Assembly (NCBI GenBank): GCA_033977485.1
Contig: CM066988.1
Location: 72,159,169 to 72,223,168, forward strand
Source of the DNA: Hydrangea macrophylla
Taxonomy: Eukaryota; Streptophyta; Magnoliopsida; Cornales; Hydrangeaceae
DNA: 64,000 nt
Reading direction: 5' to 3'
Shown one piece after another: positions 44,974-57,000 of the stretch. Numbering within the stretch: position 1 is the stretch's first letter; the number at the start of each line of letters is the position of its first letter. Both the position numbers and the translations under genes were made by a program. Below the pieces are notes generated by a model that was not told the origin of the DNA, did no database searches, and was given only the letters and a program-made list of their open reading frames with translations.

Positions 44974-45534
44974 GTGAATGCCATCATCCAAGGACAGGTT
45001 AGGGTGAATGCCATAACCCCTAGTAATGCAGGATACGAGGCTGAGGAACAACAGAACTCGGAAGGTGCACTCATTTTATTTCACAGTCAAGTTAGAGCTT
45101 TGTTTGATACCGGTGTCGCCCGTTCTTTCATAGCTATTAAGATTGTGCGTGACTTGGGTTTGGTACCCCTAGCACTTGAACCGACCCTTAATGTTGTTTT
45201 ACCCTTAGGAGTAACTGTTAAGTTGAGTAGGATATGCAAGAATTGTCCCTTAACCCTAGAAGATAGAAATCTTCTGGCAGACTCGATAGTGTTGTCAATG
45301 TCTAAGTTCGACGTGATCCTAGAAATGGATTGGCTTACTAAGTATGGAGCCGTTCTGGATTATATTAGTCAGACCATTGTCTTTTCGACACCTGGTTACC
45401 CACTGATCAAATTTCAATGCCAACCGTTGGGTGATATGTTCATTACGAGCTGCTTAGCCGCGATTGAGACTTCTAGCATGGAGCTTACTATCAACCAGAT
45501 CCCCGTTATTCAAGATTTTGAAGATGTATTCTGA
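44974..45534 (+). pseudogene. Ty3/gypsy aspartic protease (RVP)
   Basis: The open frame contains ALFDTGVARSFIAIKIV with the catalytic Asp-Thr-Gly, then KNCPLTLEDRNLLADSIVL and FDVILEMDWLTKYGAVLDY, the RVP_2 signature. It ends at a TGA (45532-45534) just before RT (QDFEDVF-stop), where the intact polyprotein would read through. It cleaves gag-pol in active elements. Confidence 0.8.
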
Positions 45535-46390
45535 AGTATCTCTGGACTTCCGCCAAAGAGAGAGATAGACTCCTGCATTGAGCTAGAACCCAGAACGTTG
45601 CCGATTTCCAAGACAACATACCGGATGGCGTCGACAAAAATGTTAGAATTAAAGAAGCAAGTTCAGGAACTTGAAGACTTAGGTTTCGTTCACCCGAGTA
45701 CGTCACCTTGGGGAGCACCAATCCTATTTGTGAAGAAGAAGGACGGAGAGCTACGATTCTGTATCGACTACAGAGAACTGAATAAGGTCACGATCAAGAA
45801 TAAATATCCACTTCCCCGGATAGACGACCTGTTCGATCAATTATAAGGATCAAGGATATTCTCAAAGATCGATTTGCCTTCAGGTTATCATCAGTTACTA
45901 GTTCGACCAGAAGATATACCGAAGATTGCCTTCAGGACGAGGTATGGACACACTGAGTTCTTAGTGATGTCCTTTGGATTGACCAATGCCCCGATAGTAT
46001 TTATGGACTTAATGAATAGAGTATTTAGACCTTATCTAGATCAATTCCTTATAGTATTCATCAACTACATTATGATTTACTCAAAGACAGAAGAAGAGCA
46101 CAAGAAGCATCTACAGATTGCTCTACAGACTCTCAGAGATAATAGCCTGTATGCAAAACTCAGCAAGTGTGAATTCTGGCTTCAAGAAATCAAATTCTTG
46201 GGACATGTGATAACATCTGATGAAATTTCTATAGACTCATCCAAGATCGATGTAGTCTTGAGCTGGAATAGACCGACTAACGTGATCGAAGTTAGGAGTT
46301 TTCTTGGGTTGGCTGGATATTATCAGAGATTCGTGGAGGGATCCTCTAAGATCGCAGACCAAGGGTTTCACCTCAAAGGGGCTGAAAGCT
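45535..46390 (+). pseudogene. Ty3/gypsy reverse transcriptase, catalytic DD lost
   Basis: Same polyprotein frame downstream of the protease: [60 protein letters not shown], a TAA at 45844-45846, [19 protein letters not shown] (first Asp) and [18 protein letters not shown]. At about 46060 the catalytic FxDD box reads FINYIMIYS, so both catalytic Asp are replaced. It continues through [19 protein letters not shown] and [20 protein letters not shown] and ends abruptly at about 46390. With the catalytic change it could not support reverse transcription even without the stop. Confidence 0.87.
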
Positions 46391-46460
46391 TGAATTATCG
46401 TCAGCATTAGTGTTGTTGATGAGGGTTGCCGGAGGTGCTCTATTCTTGGGGACATAGAAG

Positions 46461-46466
46461 CTGATC

Positions 46467-46519
<53 letters not shown>
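46461..46519. repeat. (GA)n microsatellite
   Basis: About 58 bp of GA repeats at the break between the truncated gypsy element and the next repeat. Confidence 0.9.
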
Positions 46520-46521
<2 letters not shown>

Positions 46522-46960
46522 ATTAGAATGAGGTATTTTTTTTTCTTTAAAGACTGTAAAAAGACCCAACCGCCCCCACAATGTCATTTTAAATATTAGC
46601 GAGAGTAAAAAAAAAGTTGTGAAGAAATTTTTGTTGGAAATAATTAGAAGTTGCAACCAAAACAAACTCCTCACCTTAACATTTAATTTGTAGCAAAATA
46701 TTTCATTGTAAATACGGAAAAAAACTATTTTATAACAAATTTTTTTTTTCACAAATAACTTTGCCACAAAAAAAAACCTCAATGGCGCCAAATTTAAATT
46801 TTTTCCCGCCTCACTTGTTGTAATGGATAAAAGGGTTTTGTTAAAAATATGCATGTATTTCCAATGAATTGCTAATTTGTTGCAATTAAGCTATTATTAT
46901 TGTAACGATTTTTTTTTTGTGGAAAATATTTCATGGCAAAAAACCCATTTGGTTGTAGTG
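46520..46960 (-). mobile_element. CACTA-like terminus fragment
   Basis: The right edge ends GGTTGTAGTG (CACTACAACCAAATGGG reading inward). The interior has several TTTGTAGCAAAATATTTC / TTTCATGGCAAAA-type repeats typical of CACTA subterminal regions. The left end is not found; it may have been lost in the GA tract. Confidence 0.45.
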
Positions 46961-47648
46961 ACTCTACGAGGACTGGACTCGATGAGGAACAGACTCTATT
47001 TAGTACTCTTGGATACACCAATGCTCTATCCACCACTTTTAAGAACATATTCCCAATCCACCACATGCCATGGATACCACGTTAGTCCATTCCCTACTTT
47101 TAAGAACATATGAGCAGTCCATCGTATGTCAGGGATTTAACGCTTTGAGAAAAGAAACATCAGTTTTATTACCATGACTAAACGACGTCTACCAGCAATC
47201 TCGATCCACATCTTTTAAATATATATGAATAGTCCATCACTTTTAAGGATATAAGATTGGATTACCAGCTATCTTAGGGCTAATTGATCGGTCCACCGCT
47301 TTTAAGGACATATGCATAGCCTACCACTTTTAAGGGCATATGATGATCAAAGACTGCCCACGTAATTATCCCAGAACTTATCAAACTTACTTAACGGTTC
47401 ACTAATACTGATACATGACATTCCCATGTGGCCTGACTACTCTGATTGAAATGTATGGATATCAAACTTATTCATGATCGACATACTATCTGACGTTATG
47501 ACGTTAATCCATTATTCTTAACCATGTAATCCTTATAGGTAACATTATCTCTGGTTATCGCATAAGCGCATATCGGAAGTATAAAATGATAATCGAATAG
47601 TAAAACAACTTATATAATGAATAACAACTATCCATGCTCTGTAACTTC

Positions 47649-47851
47649 TAATCAATTGGGACAGGGGTCCAATTAATTGGGGTAAAAACCATAACAATTG
47701 ATTGGGGAAAGGTCCAATCGATTGGATCCAAAATAAAACCAATCGATTGCAAACTATGGTAATCGATTGGGAGTCATCCAATGCTATTCAAATGGGAAAA
47801 TATCCAATCAATTAGATGGCAATCAATTGGGAAAAAGCCCAATCGATTGGG
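47649..47851 (-). repeat. CCAAT-palindrome cluster in inverted LTR (downstream of its TATA)
   Basis: About nine CCAATCGATTGG-type palindromes or variants lie in 200 bp, at the position equivalent to cluster 2 (40933-41086). Confidence 0.82.
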
Positions 47852-48328
47852 ACTTCGTCTTCTCTAATAGAATTTCAGTCAAGTAGAAATAAACATTGGC
47901 AAGACGTTTTCTATGCCTTTCCTTCTTTAAAACTTGTAAAACTTCATAATAAAAGGGCCAAGTGAGTTAGGACTTACCTTGAAGTGTGTGGGGGTGTTTG
48001 GCTATGGAACTTTAAAAAGCTTCAAGCTTTTTCTCTCTTCCTCCTCTGCCTTCTCTATGTTTCTCCTTCTCTTTTCTTTTATGTTCTTCTTCTTCTCTCC
48101 TTTCTCTTCTTCTTCTTCTCCTGCTGCTCAGCAGTGTGTGTGTGCGTGTGTGTGTATATATATGTAGGTATGAGTGTATGTAAATATTTGGGGTCTTCTC
48201 TCTCTCTCTCTCTCTCTTTCAAAATTCTATCCAAAACAAACCCAAGGCATTAAATAGGCCCATATATAGAGAAAAAGGAGTGCCACATGTCAAAATACAA
48301 GGCAAACTTTGAAACCAAGTTTTGCAGT

Positions 48329-48522
48329 GGGCAATCAATTAGGACCAGTGGAAATTTATTAGATGTAGATATTTATGAGGGCAATGGATTGGGTGAAGGA
48401 AAATTGATTAAGATGGGGCCACATCATGGATTCAGGTCAGTAGGGTGGCAATCGATTTGGAAAGATGACAATTGATTGGGAGTCAAAAAGTGGCAATTGA
48501 TTGGTATAAAGGTCCAATAGAT
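48329..48522 (-). repeat. CCAAT-palindrome cluster in inverted LTR (upstream of its TATA)
   Basis: About seven more decayed variants (CAATCGATTTGG, CAATTGATTGG, CAATAGATTGG), equivalent in position to cluster 1 (40313-40431). Confidence 0.75.
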
Positions 48523-48994
48523 TGGGACCAAGAATCGCTCAACAGAAGGGCAAGTTCTATACATATATAAAGGAACAGTAACAAGTCGTATTTATTAATA
48601 TACATCCCAAAATACAGGGTATTATAATCTATCTCATCTTTCATGGCTAACTCCCACTTGACCGAATCATCCACTTGTAGAGTTTCTTCTTCATATCTTT
48701 CTAGTTCACCAGTATCTGTCAACAACAAATAATACAAAGATGGAAAGTACCTTTATGTAGGTTTAGAGACTCTGGATGACCATCCATCGTAGAATTTGGT
48801 GTAACCAGCTCTTACCGTGGAACTGTGTTTACTGGTGCATTCTCATCCCCAAAATCATCAATTTCTGAGGGCTCCTCTAGGTTAACATACTCAGTCTTCT
48901 CAACTTGAGCTTCTGTGCTACTTGACTATGTACCCATCCTATCCTTGTACATCACCTTCTCATTGAATACAACATCCTTGCTTCTAATGATTTT

Positions 48995-49955
48995 CTAATT
49001 CTGGTCATCCCAAAATCGATAGCCAATCTCATTCATGTCATAACCAATGAAAGTGCACTTCCTCGATTTAGGGTCCAGCTTGCTCCTAGCTTCATAAGCA
49101 ATATGCACATATAAAACACAACCAAACACACACAAGTGTAAATGATTTACCTCTTTCCCGCTCCAAACCTCCGCTAGCAACCTTTCATCCAAGGGTATGG
49201 TCCACGATTTATAAGGTGTGCTGCAGTGCTAACTACATCTGCCTAAAACATCTTGGGTACCCAGAATGCATCCTCATACTTCTGGCCCATTTATTCAAAG
49301 TTCTGGTCATGCGTTCGGTAATGCCATTTTGCTGCGGGGTCCTTGGAATAGTCTTCTCCATCCTAATTACATTATTTGAACAAAACTTAATGAACTCACT
49401 ATTTTTGTAGTCCCCTCCATTGTCGGATCTAAGATAATTAACCTTCAAACCTGTCTCATTTTCTATCAAGGATTTCCACTTCTTTAAAGTGCAACAGACA
49501 TCTAATTTATTCTTCAAGAAATAAACCCATACCTTTCTAGAAGAATCGTCAATGAAAGTTACATAGTACCTCGAGCCTCCAAGTGATGGAACTATAGATA
49601 GTCCCCATACATTGGTATGAACAAGCTCTAGCTTCTCCATCTTCATACTTCTCAATGTCTTTGAAAAACTTAACTTCCTGTGTTTCTCGAAGACACAACC
49701 TTCAAACAAGTTAATCTCCACTGACTTTAGGCCTTGTAACTTTCCCTTTGACTATAAAACTTTCATTCCATTCTTGCCCATGTGTCCAAGTATGCAGTGC
49801 CATAGATTGGACTTGTTGCTTGCATCGATAACCGATATGGCATTTCTACTCCCCGTGGTCACGTATAGAGTGCCCTCCCTTTTACCCTGAGCCAACATCA
49901 TGGCTCCCACACTAGCAAGTATGCATCTTGATGCATGGCACATGTTTAACACCAT
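48995..49955 (-). pseudogene. Tnt1-like integrase
   Basis: The zinc domain WHCILGHMGKNGMKVL near 49760 is followed by a stop at 49752 and INLFEGCVFEKHRKLSF. The core has LVHTNVWGLS (first Asp replaced by Asn), YVTFIDDSSRKVWVYFLKNK, YLRSDNGGDYKNSEFIKFC (second Asp) and PQQNGITERMTRTL (catalytic Glu), breaking at 49233. The C-terminal part HLHLCVFGCVLYVHIAYEAR and KCTFIGYDMNEIGYRFWDD is in another frame. The first-Asp change and the frame break make it inactive. Confidence 0.82.
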
Positions 49956-50109
49956 TTAATTTCCACGTTGCTCCATTGGGTAACTTCACAGTCACCACAC
50001 CCTTACCAATAATATTGCAAGGTTTATCACCCCAAAATAACCCTACCGAAGTCACCCCGAACATAGTCTTCCATGACTTCCATGTTCGAAGTAGCATGAA
50101 GAGTGGTTA

Positions 50110-50794
50110 TTGAATATACAACCTAAGATTATGTCTGAGTAACAAGAGACAAAATAAGAGCATCTTCAATGTCACTAGTCACTGCATTTGCGGAATCCTG
50201 CTTTCCATTCTTCCCTTTCCCCTCATCACCCATCTTTGTGCGACAGTCTCTACTAAAATGACCCTTCTTTCCACAGTCCCAACATTCTGCATTGGGGGCC
50301 TTTATTTTTATCTGTAGTCCTTTCCCTCCTTGAATTTGATCTTCCCCAGTTCGTATACCTCCCTGGTGATCTCCCTCTGTTCTCCGTATTCTATGCTAAC
50401 CTAGATGATTCACCCGATTCCCTCCTCCAAATTTCTTCGTTGAGAACCACATCACGGACATTACCATACTTCGGCTTATTGCTTCTGGAAGCACTACTAA
50501 CAGCTATGACAATCCTATTTCAACTATCCAACAAAAATGACAGAAAAGCAGAGCCCTGATCTCATCATCGAATTCAATACCAATCGAACTCAACTGTGTG
50601 GTTACAATATTGAATTCATTCAGTTGATCTGGTACAGATTCACCTTTTCCCATACGTAAGGTAAATAGACGTCGCATCAAATATACCTTATTGGAAGCCA
50701 AGGGTTTCTCATACATGTTGGACAAGGTAGTCATGAGACACTTTGCAATATTAAAGGCAACGCTGTGAGCCAACGTTATCCGGGTCACAATCAA
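50110..50794 (-). pseudogene. Tnt1-like gag
   Basis: LSNMYEKPLASNKVYLMRRL, LNEFNIVTTQLSSIGIEFDD and EIRALLFCHF are the UBN2 gag block of the Tnt1 group. After a shift near 50510 a zinc knuckle CWDCGKKGHFSRDC is at about 50245-50290. The N-terminal third is missing beyond 50800. Confidence 0.8.
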
Positions 50795-50829
50795 AATCCG
50801 TTTTCTTCAAATCAATTGAAATTAGATCT

Positions 50830-50945
50830 ATAGAATTAAAGTAATTCCTGGATTCGACCCCTACTTATTACTATCACATTGTTTTTAGTAGGGTAATTTT
50901 ATCTTAATATTGACAATATCATTTTTTGACACCGTTGTCGGGGAC
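50830..50945 (+). repeat. 3' end of an Athila-like LTR with primer binding site
   Basis: TGGATTCGACCCCTACTTATT and a later TTTTGACACCGTTGTCGGGGA match the LTR-end and the TGGCGCCGTTGTCGGGGA-type site seen in Athila-group gypsy elements. Only this short tail is present; no gag follows. Confidence 0.45.
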
Positions 50946-52150
50946 TGCCAAAACAATTACTTTGATTTTAGAATTTTAATTCTAGTTGATTAGTAAATAT
51001 TAGTTTTTATTTTTATTTTTATTTTATTTTATTTTATTTTATTTTAGTTTTGCTGAAATTCTCATCCTATTTTGCAATTTGATTTCATCTAAGCACTCTA
51101 GTAGCTGTTGGTGTGGAACAAGCGTTGATAAAGCAAAGAGCATAAGTGGAAGGAGCTTGAGCAAAAATAAAAATAAAATGATCATTTTTCCTATCAATAT
51201 AGACCATTTGTTTCCATAAAAATAAAATGATATATGTATGTATTTTATTTTATTAATTATAGCCTAAATTATTAAATCGGTCCTGCACTTTTGTTAATAT
51301 ATAAAAGAGGACGAGAATTTCGTTACACATATATAAATACACAAATATGTTTATATATACATTTCTTTTCCTGTGAAGACTCCCTCATTTTATAAAATGC
51401 ACACCCTTCACTTCTCTCTCTATTCTTATCCTATGAGGATTGCCTCATTTTATAAAATGCACACCCGTCAGTTCTCTCTCTAATAACGTCTCACTTTCCT
51501 ATTTTCCCTCCCACCGCTTTCAAAAATTTTTGAGTTGGAGGAATTTTTGCTGAATTGGAGAAAGAATCCCATAGAAATAGGGGGTTAGATGGATTCATAC
51601 AAACTCTTTATTGAGAGAGAACTGAGGGATGTGCATCTTATAAAATGATTGAGTCCTCATAGGATAAAAACTGTATATACATATATATATATATATCTAT
51701 GCATTGTACACGTGCTTGCTTTGCAGGAACTTTTATTGTTTTTGTTTTTAATTTTTTGAAGTGAAAGTTACCATAACAAACACATTTTTTGTTGTCATTT
51801 TTACAAAATTAAAACATCAAATTATTATTACTTTCAAATTTAAAAATTTAAGGGACTATTTGAGCATGTTCAAAATAAGACATGATTCCATCCAAGTCTA
51901 ACCTTGTTCTATATGCATTTAGATAGAGCCTCAGTGAGCATATACATAAAATGACACACTATTAACACAATCATTGTGGTACGTGGGAAAAAATTTGAAG
52001 TGCAGAGCGAAACACAAAGCGAACACGTGCATGCCGATTTTACAAAGAGTCCGCAAAATGAAATAAAATAAATTTAAAGAAATGTTAACAATAGACTAAC
52101 GTTATGTATATATGTATATAGGATGTCTCACGTGCGGACGCCAGTTTATA
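50946..52150. other. Non-coding AT-rich DNA with a foldback MITE
   Basis: It holds a (TTTTA)n run at 51015-51045 and the MITE at 51363-51673. I see nothing coding. Confidence 0.5.
51363..51673. mobile_element. Foldback MITE with internal duplication
   Basis: CCTCATTTTATAAAATGCAC occurs twice in direct orientation (about 51381 and 51441) and once inverted near 51630 (GTGCATCTTATAAAATGA). ATCCTATGAGGA pairs with TCCTCATAGGAT. A 9-bp direct repeat tatatacat flanks it (51354-51362 and 51674-51682), as for Mutator-type elements, though the flank is TA-rich and chance is possible. Confidence 0.55.
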
Positions 52151-55100
52151 GACTATACCTTTACTAGATATAACCCGTGGCTAAAGCCACTACGGAACAA
52201 TTTTAACCATACACGCATTTGGCTAGTAATTGTTCGTGCCCATGGCTTGGCCCAAAAGTAAAGGCCTAACTCATGTATTAACTCCCAACAATGATAGAGA
52301 AAAAAGTCATGTTTGGAACACAAACACTTTACAAACACACTTTCTCTCCTGGGTGTACACCTGGCATTACTGCAGAGAAAAAGACACATAAAGCTTATTG
52401 AAATATCATCAAAAACTTGATAGTCCTACCAGAGCCTAGAATACATAGGACTGTAACTAAAAGCTAAAATACAGTCACATTTAAAGAGAAGTTACTATGT
52501 AGTGCTGCTGAGAAGAGCTAAAAATCCCTATGCTCAGATCACCACCATCATGTATTAATATATCATGCTAGAACACTGCTTTTGGTGATAATAAGACTAA
52601 CGACAAATTGGGAGAAATTACTATACACAATTAAAAGGTTAGAAACACCAAAGCAAATAGGATTAGAGAATCTTCTCTCACTTCCCCAATTCTTGCTTCA
52701 TAAGATTGAACGATAATTTTTTTTAAGCAAATTGCAACTTAAGTGAACAAAACCCCGAAAGCATAATATATATATATATATGCCTGCTTTCGTCAACCTA
52801 GCAATTGACTCTTTGTTCTTGATCAGTTAACTCTGTGTCCATTTCTCTTTCTTTCACTAAATTTGCAAATCTAACCGAAAAAGATAAAATCGATGGTCAT
52901 GTACACCGACGCAATCGAGTCAAGTCTGCAAATGCATAGAAGTCAAGCAAATGAACTTGTGCAAGTAATTTGCACATAATGCTATCTGTCAATACAAACT
53001 ACATTACTTATCAACAAAATCCCATATGATCTTGGGTTAGGAATATAAAAAAAAATTTAAAAAATCCCCTGTTTAAATTTCCCTTTGATTGGCATCTAGA
53101 GTAAATGAGAGGCACAATCGTCTATGTGTACTTAAAACCCACCACCTAAAGATAGTAATTTGCATAATTGAGTCACAGGTTTGGAAATGCCACACTCTAA
53201 AAAAGGAAATGAAAACATTACTTTCCAACAAAATTCAATGGCTAACTTCACAAACACAATTTCTTCACAAATGATTAGGGCACAAACAGCCCCTTCCAAA
53301 AAAAGAGATTAGTGTACCAAAATCCAGAGAAAGGGGTGTGATTTGAGATCACAAAATGGAAAAAAGATGTGGAAAAATTTAAAAGAAAAATGGCAAAAAG
53401 TCTTTAAGCGAAAAGCCAACAACCCGAAAGCCAAAATCCAAACAACCCTTCAACCAAATGACATTACATCGGACAACCCGCCAAAAGCCAAACTCAAAAG
53501 AATTAACCCTGGTACACATAAGGCTAGACTAAAAAATATATGGTGAGAAAAATAAATGGAATCAAGATTACAACAACTTAAAGATTGTAATAACTTGCCC
53601 TGAATAGAAATGAAGCAAAACATAAATGGACAAAGTAGTGTATTTTCTTTAACACAAATGAAAAGCAAAACATAAATTCTCAGTTCTATAAATGAACAGC
53701 AGAACATCAATGGACAACAAATTAAGGGCTAAATTTGCTGCTCTAAAAAGAAAAGAATATTGCAAAATGTGTAAAGAAAACTTACACTTATTTCCACTGT
53801 CTTAAAAGCTTACCCTTCTGAGAAAATAACAAAGTAAAACCATAAGGTAAAGTTATAGTAAATCCAAATTGAGAGAGCTTCATGTAAGCAAAATTGAAGA
53901 AATATTAAGAACATTCTACAATGGAAATTTGGATCAGGTAGAATACAAATTACGTGTCATGTAGATATTATATTATGTGGCAAAACTAAAGAAGGGAAGT
54001 CATCAAAACATTAGCTTCAGAGACTACCAAGCATGTTAAGATAAACATATACATTGACCTAATTAGAAGGGAAGTTCTAAAGACCATAAAAGCTCCAAAA
54101 ACCCAAATCCAGAAAAGTTCTAAAGACCCAGCACAAACCACATCAATGAAAGGCTCCAAAACCAAAGACATCAAGCGTACTTGAAATCTCATAATAGGAC
54201 CAATGCAAATGAATTGCATTCACCAATATTTGCAATTTACCTGGTTAGGAATGCTATAATGTCATTTTTGCAGCAACTGGAACCTTACCTGCAAAGCGAT
54301 GAGAAGTCATTCAGTTTTATTTTTGCATTACAAACTACTTAAACAATGAGAAATTGACAATTGATAAACAACTTAAACAACTTGAAAATAAAAATTAGAG
54401 GGTGAAAAATTATTAACTGAACTAACAAACTGAAAAAGGTCCAATCAAAGTAATTTAAGGGGGGCTATTTTGGGACTATTTAGGGGCTGAGTGGGTCTAT
54501 TTATGATTTTATTCCAGGGATCATGTAGTAGGCCTATTTGTTCTGATGGAAATCAAGTAACAGAGCTTTGTGTTAAAAACACACCAATTTTTTTTTATTT
54601 GCCAAGTAGGTCAAAGCACATCAACCAACACCCATCTCTCAATAAAGGGTTGTTATTAGACAAAAATGAGTTGCCAAATAAATAGCAATTGAAGGCAAAA
54701 ACCCAGAGGGAGTTCTATGAAAATCAATCTAGATTTTTTGTGTGTGAAACCTGCCATTTCACAAATCAGTTTGGAGCACCCTACAAAGTTCATCCAAATC
54801 TTTAGCTATTAGCCATTCTATTCTCTCTGTTGCAGCACCATTTTATAAATGAATAGCAAAAGAATCCAACAACAGAAGATTTCCCTAATTGTCCAAATTC
54901 AATGATGAAGCAGCGAATTTAGCATACCCACATCAGAAAAACTTGAAGAAATAGAGTTTAACTGTTTAAGTGAAAGAGGAAAGCAATTTGTGTAAATCAT
55001 TCGAAAAAATAAAGAAGCAAGTAACTTGTAGCACATCCTTTTGAATGGTCTGACAATTGTAGTAGTACTCAATAGGAATCGAAAAATAAGCTATCGCAAT

Positions 55101-56690
55101 CAAGAAGTCACTCAGTTTTTGGCATTGTGGAGTACTATTTATGCTCTAAATCCCTTCACTTTTCGACCCCAGAACCCGAACCACCAATGAAGGACATTCT
55201 ACCCTAAACCAATATACACAGGAATGCACAACAAAGCCAGTCCTTTCTTTTTTTCTTGACAAAAATTAATTCAGATAATAGATTTTACAATATCTCTACT
55301 CATCAATTTGAAGGTGCTCATTCTAGACATTAAGAAAATTAAAAACCCAAAAGTGTAGATGTGGAATTTGTATATCCCAATCATTTGCAATAATACCCAA
55401 AAAGAAATCTTGGTCACTCATGAAGCCATGTAATTTTTAATTCTAGAAGCCTCTGAGAGTTTCACGAATTTAATTTTGCAACAGAACATAATCCAATTGT
55501 AGAAATAGTAGTTAACACGAACTGAAAAATAGGTACTGGAACTGCAAAAGGGTGAGCTGCCTAGCTAAAGACTCTCTGTGAACCAAACACTTGACAATGC
55601 CACTATGAAAGTCAATGATTCGAATCCATCTACAAAACTCTCTCTCTAACATTGTATGTATCACACAAAATGACAGTTATAAACTCAAGCAGAACAACCA
55701 GTCAAAATCATTCGAAGTAGAAAAGAAATAGAAAAAATAACATGCTTAAGTTCCTCATTAAAGTTGCAAAATGTGCTCGCTCATGTACGGTGTACCTGGG
55801 AGACTGAAAACAACACATAATATATACCCGTATATTGCAATTAAAGAAAGGGACGAAACTTGAACCAAACCAAAATAAGCAAACATGACAGAACGCGAAC
55901 CTCCTTAAATTTACCCAAGAAAATTAAATTATAATGAGCTATGATGCCCAAACTGATTATAAGTTAGAAAAATGTAGAAGATTAAGAAGAAAGAAGTTCC
56001 AAAAAATAAAAATTTCAAACTATTAGTTTGTGCAAAAGCAACACAGAAAAGAATTCAAAAGGAAACAAATAAAAAGAAAACCCACCTGTGGAATCAAAGC
56101 TTCACCTAACTCATTGTTAGAGCCACCTGTGGAATCAAACAAAAGAAAAGAAAAGAATCACAAAAGAATCTAATCAAATAAAAATTGGTTGGAATGTTGA
56201 AAAACAAACCATGGCTTCCATTTTTGTGAGACCCACCTATGGAATCAAAAGAAAAAAGAGGGAAAAAAAAAAAAAGAATTACCAAGAGAAAAAAAGAGGA
56301 AAACAAACCCTGGCTTCCATTTCAGTGATTGAAATTAAAGGAACAGAAAATTGAAATAAAAAACTTTGGTTTTAAATTTCAACCAAAGTTCTTGCCATGT
56401 TCTTACCTTTAAGGGTGTTTGGGGCGGCAAACTCAAAAACTCTTGACTGCAAACAAAAAGGAGGAGAACCAAAGTTAGCACAAATTAAAGCTAAAACAAA
56501 TATAAAAAACCTCAAACAGCTTTTCTAAGTATACTTTACTCTGTTTTTTACTTTCTCAAACATTAGGATTTTATCTACAAAAAAATCAATACGAAATTAA
56601 AGAGAAACAAAATAAAGGGATGGAAAAACACTAAGCAAACCCCTCCCTCTAAAACCTCAAAAAAAAATTACAGAGAAATGATCCTTATAA
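52151..56690. other. Long AT-rich stretch without recognisable genes
   Basis: About 4.5 kb with only short, unsupported open frames on both strands. At 56080-56330 a motif CCCACCTGTGGAATCAAA recurs three times and GGCTTCCATTT twice, a decayed ~110-bp tandem repeat. I cannot assign this stretch to a family. Confidence 0.5.
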
Positions 56691-57000
56691 GGGTGATTAT
56701 CGAGCGGAGAGAGAAGCTTGAGAGAGATACCTGGAAGAATAATCTTAAACTTTATACCCAAAACCGGAAGAGAGAGAGAGAGAGAGAGGGCAGGGGGTTT
56801 CCAGTGGTGGAGATTTGTTGGTGGCGGCCTGGTGGGCGCTGATCGACCGGAGAGAGGAGCTTGAGAGAGAGAGAGATTGAAAGTTACCTAGGGTTTAGAG
56901 AGAGTCTGTGAGTTTTAGAGAGAGAGAAGAGAGGGGATGTATGAAATGTGAAATGCTGAAATGTAAGAGAGGTCAGGTGGGTCTTTTTTGTTCGGTTACC
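56690..57000 (-). promoter_or_regulatory. GA/CT-rich leader-like sequence with a telo-box
   Basis: On the minus strand this reads like a plant 5' untranslated exon: long CT tracts, a telo-box (AAACCCTAG at about 56889-56897) directly followed by a splice-donor-like GTAACT, then more CT tracts. No coding exon follows within view. It may be the leader of a lost or captured host gene. Confidence 0.35.

Larger units (their letters stand above)
40211..46390 (+). mobile_element. Ty3/gypsy retrotransposon, 3'-truncated
   Basis: A long 5' LTR (40211-42418) is followed by a Met-tRNA primer binding site, an acidic accessory ORF, gag, protease and RT in the Ty3/gypsy order. The coding part breaks off at 46390 in the RT-RNase H linker. 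RNase H, integrase and the direct 3' LTR are absent. RT sequence and LTR size suggest a chromovirus of the Tekay/Del type, but without integrase I cannot check for a chromodomain. Confidence 0.85.
46961..48626 (-). repeat. Inverted, truncated relative of the gypsy 5' LTR
   Basis: On the minus strand it starts (48626) TATAATACCCTGTATTTTGG, equivalent to the start of the LTR at 40211. It runs through the same modules, including TTCTTAAAAGTGGT units, and stops at the equivalent of about 41775 in that LTR. A TATA box (minus, ATATATGGGCC) is at 48262-48268. It is clearly diverged from 40211-42418, so it is probably from a separate insertion of the same family, not the other LTR of the same element. 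Confidence 0.78.
48640..50800 (-). mobile_element. Tnt1-like Ty1/copia fragment (gag to start of RT)
   Basis: Minus-strand order from the right: gag (50800-50100), protease region, GAG-pre-integrase (49955-49750), integrase (49721-48995), hinge, and the first residues of RT (TGELERYEEETLQ, then KWELAMKDEID, ending about 48640). The inverted gypsy LTR begins there, so RT, RNase H and the 3' LTR are missing. No 5' LTR is seen at the right. It is a truncated, dead copy. Confidence 0.82.

Noticed and set aside
46465..46854. Minus-strand frame ending in Leu-Ser repeats
   Set aside because: The repeats are translation of a GA microsatellite and the rest lacks any family similarity. The same applies to frames at 26745-26930, 26971-27225 and 31725-32177.
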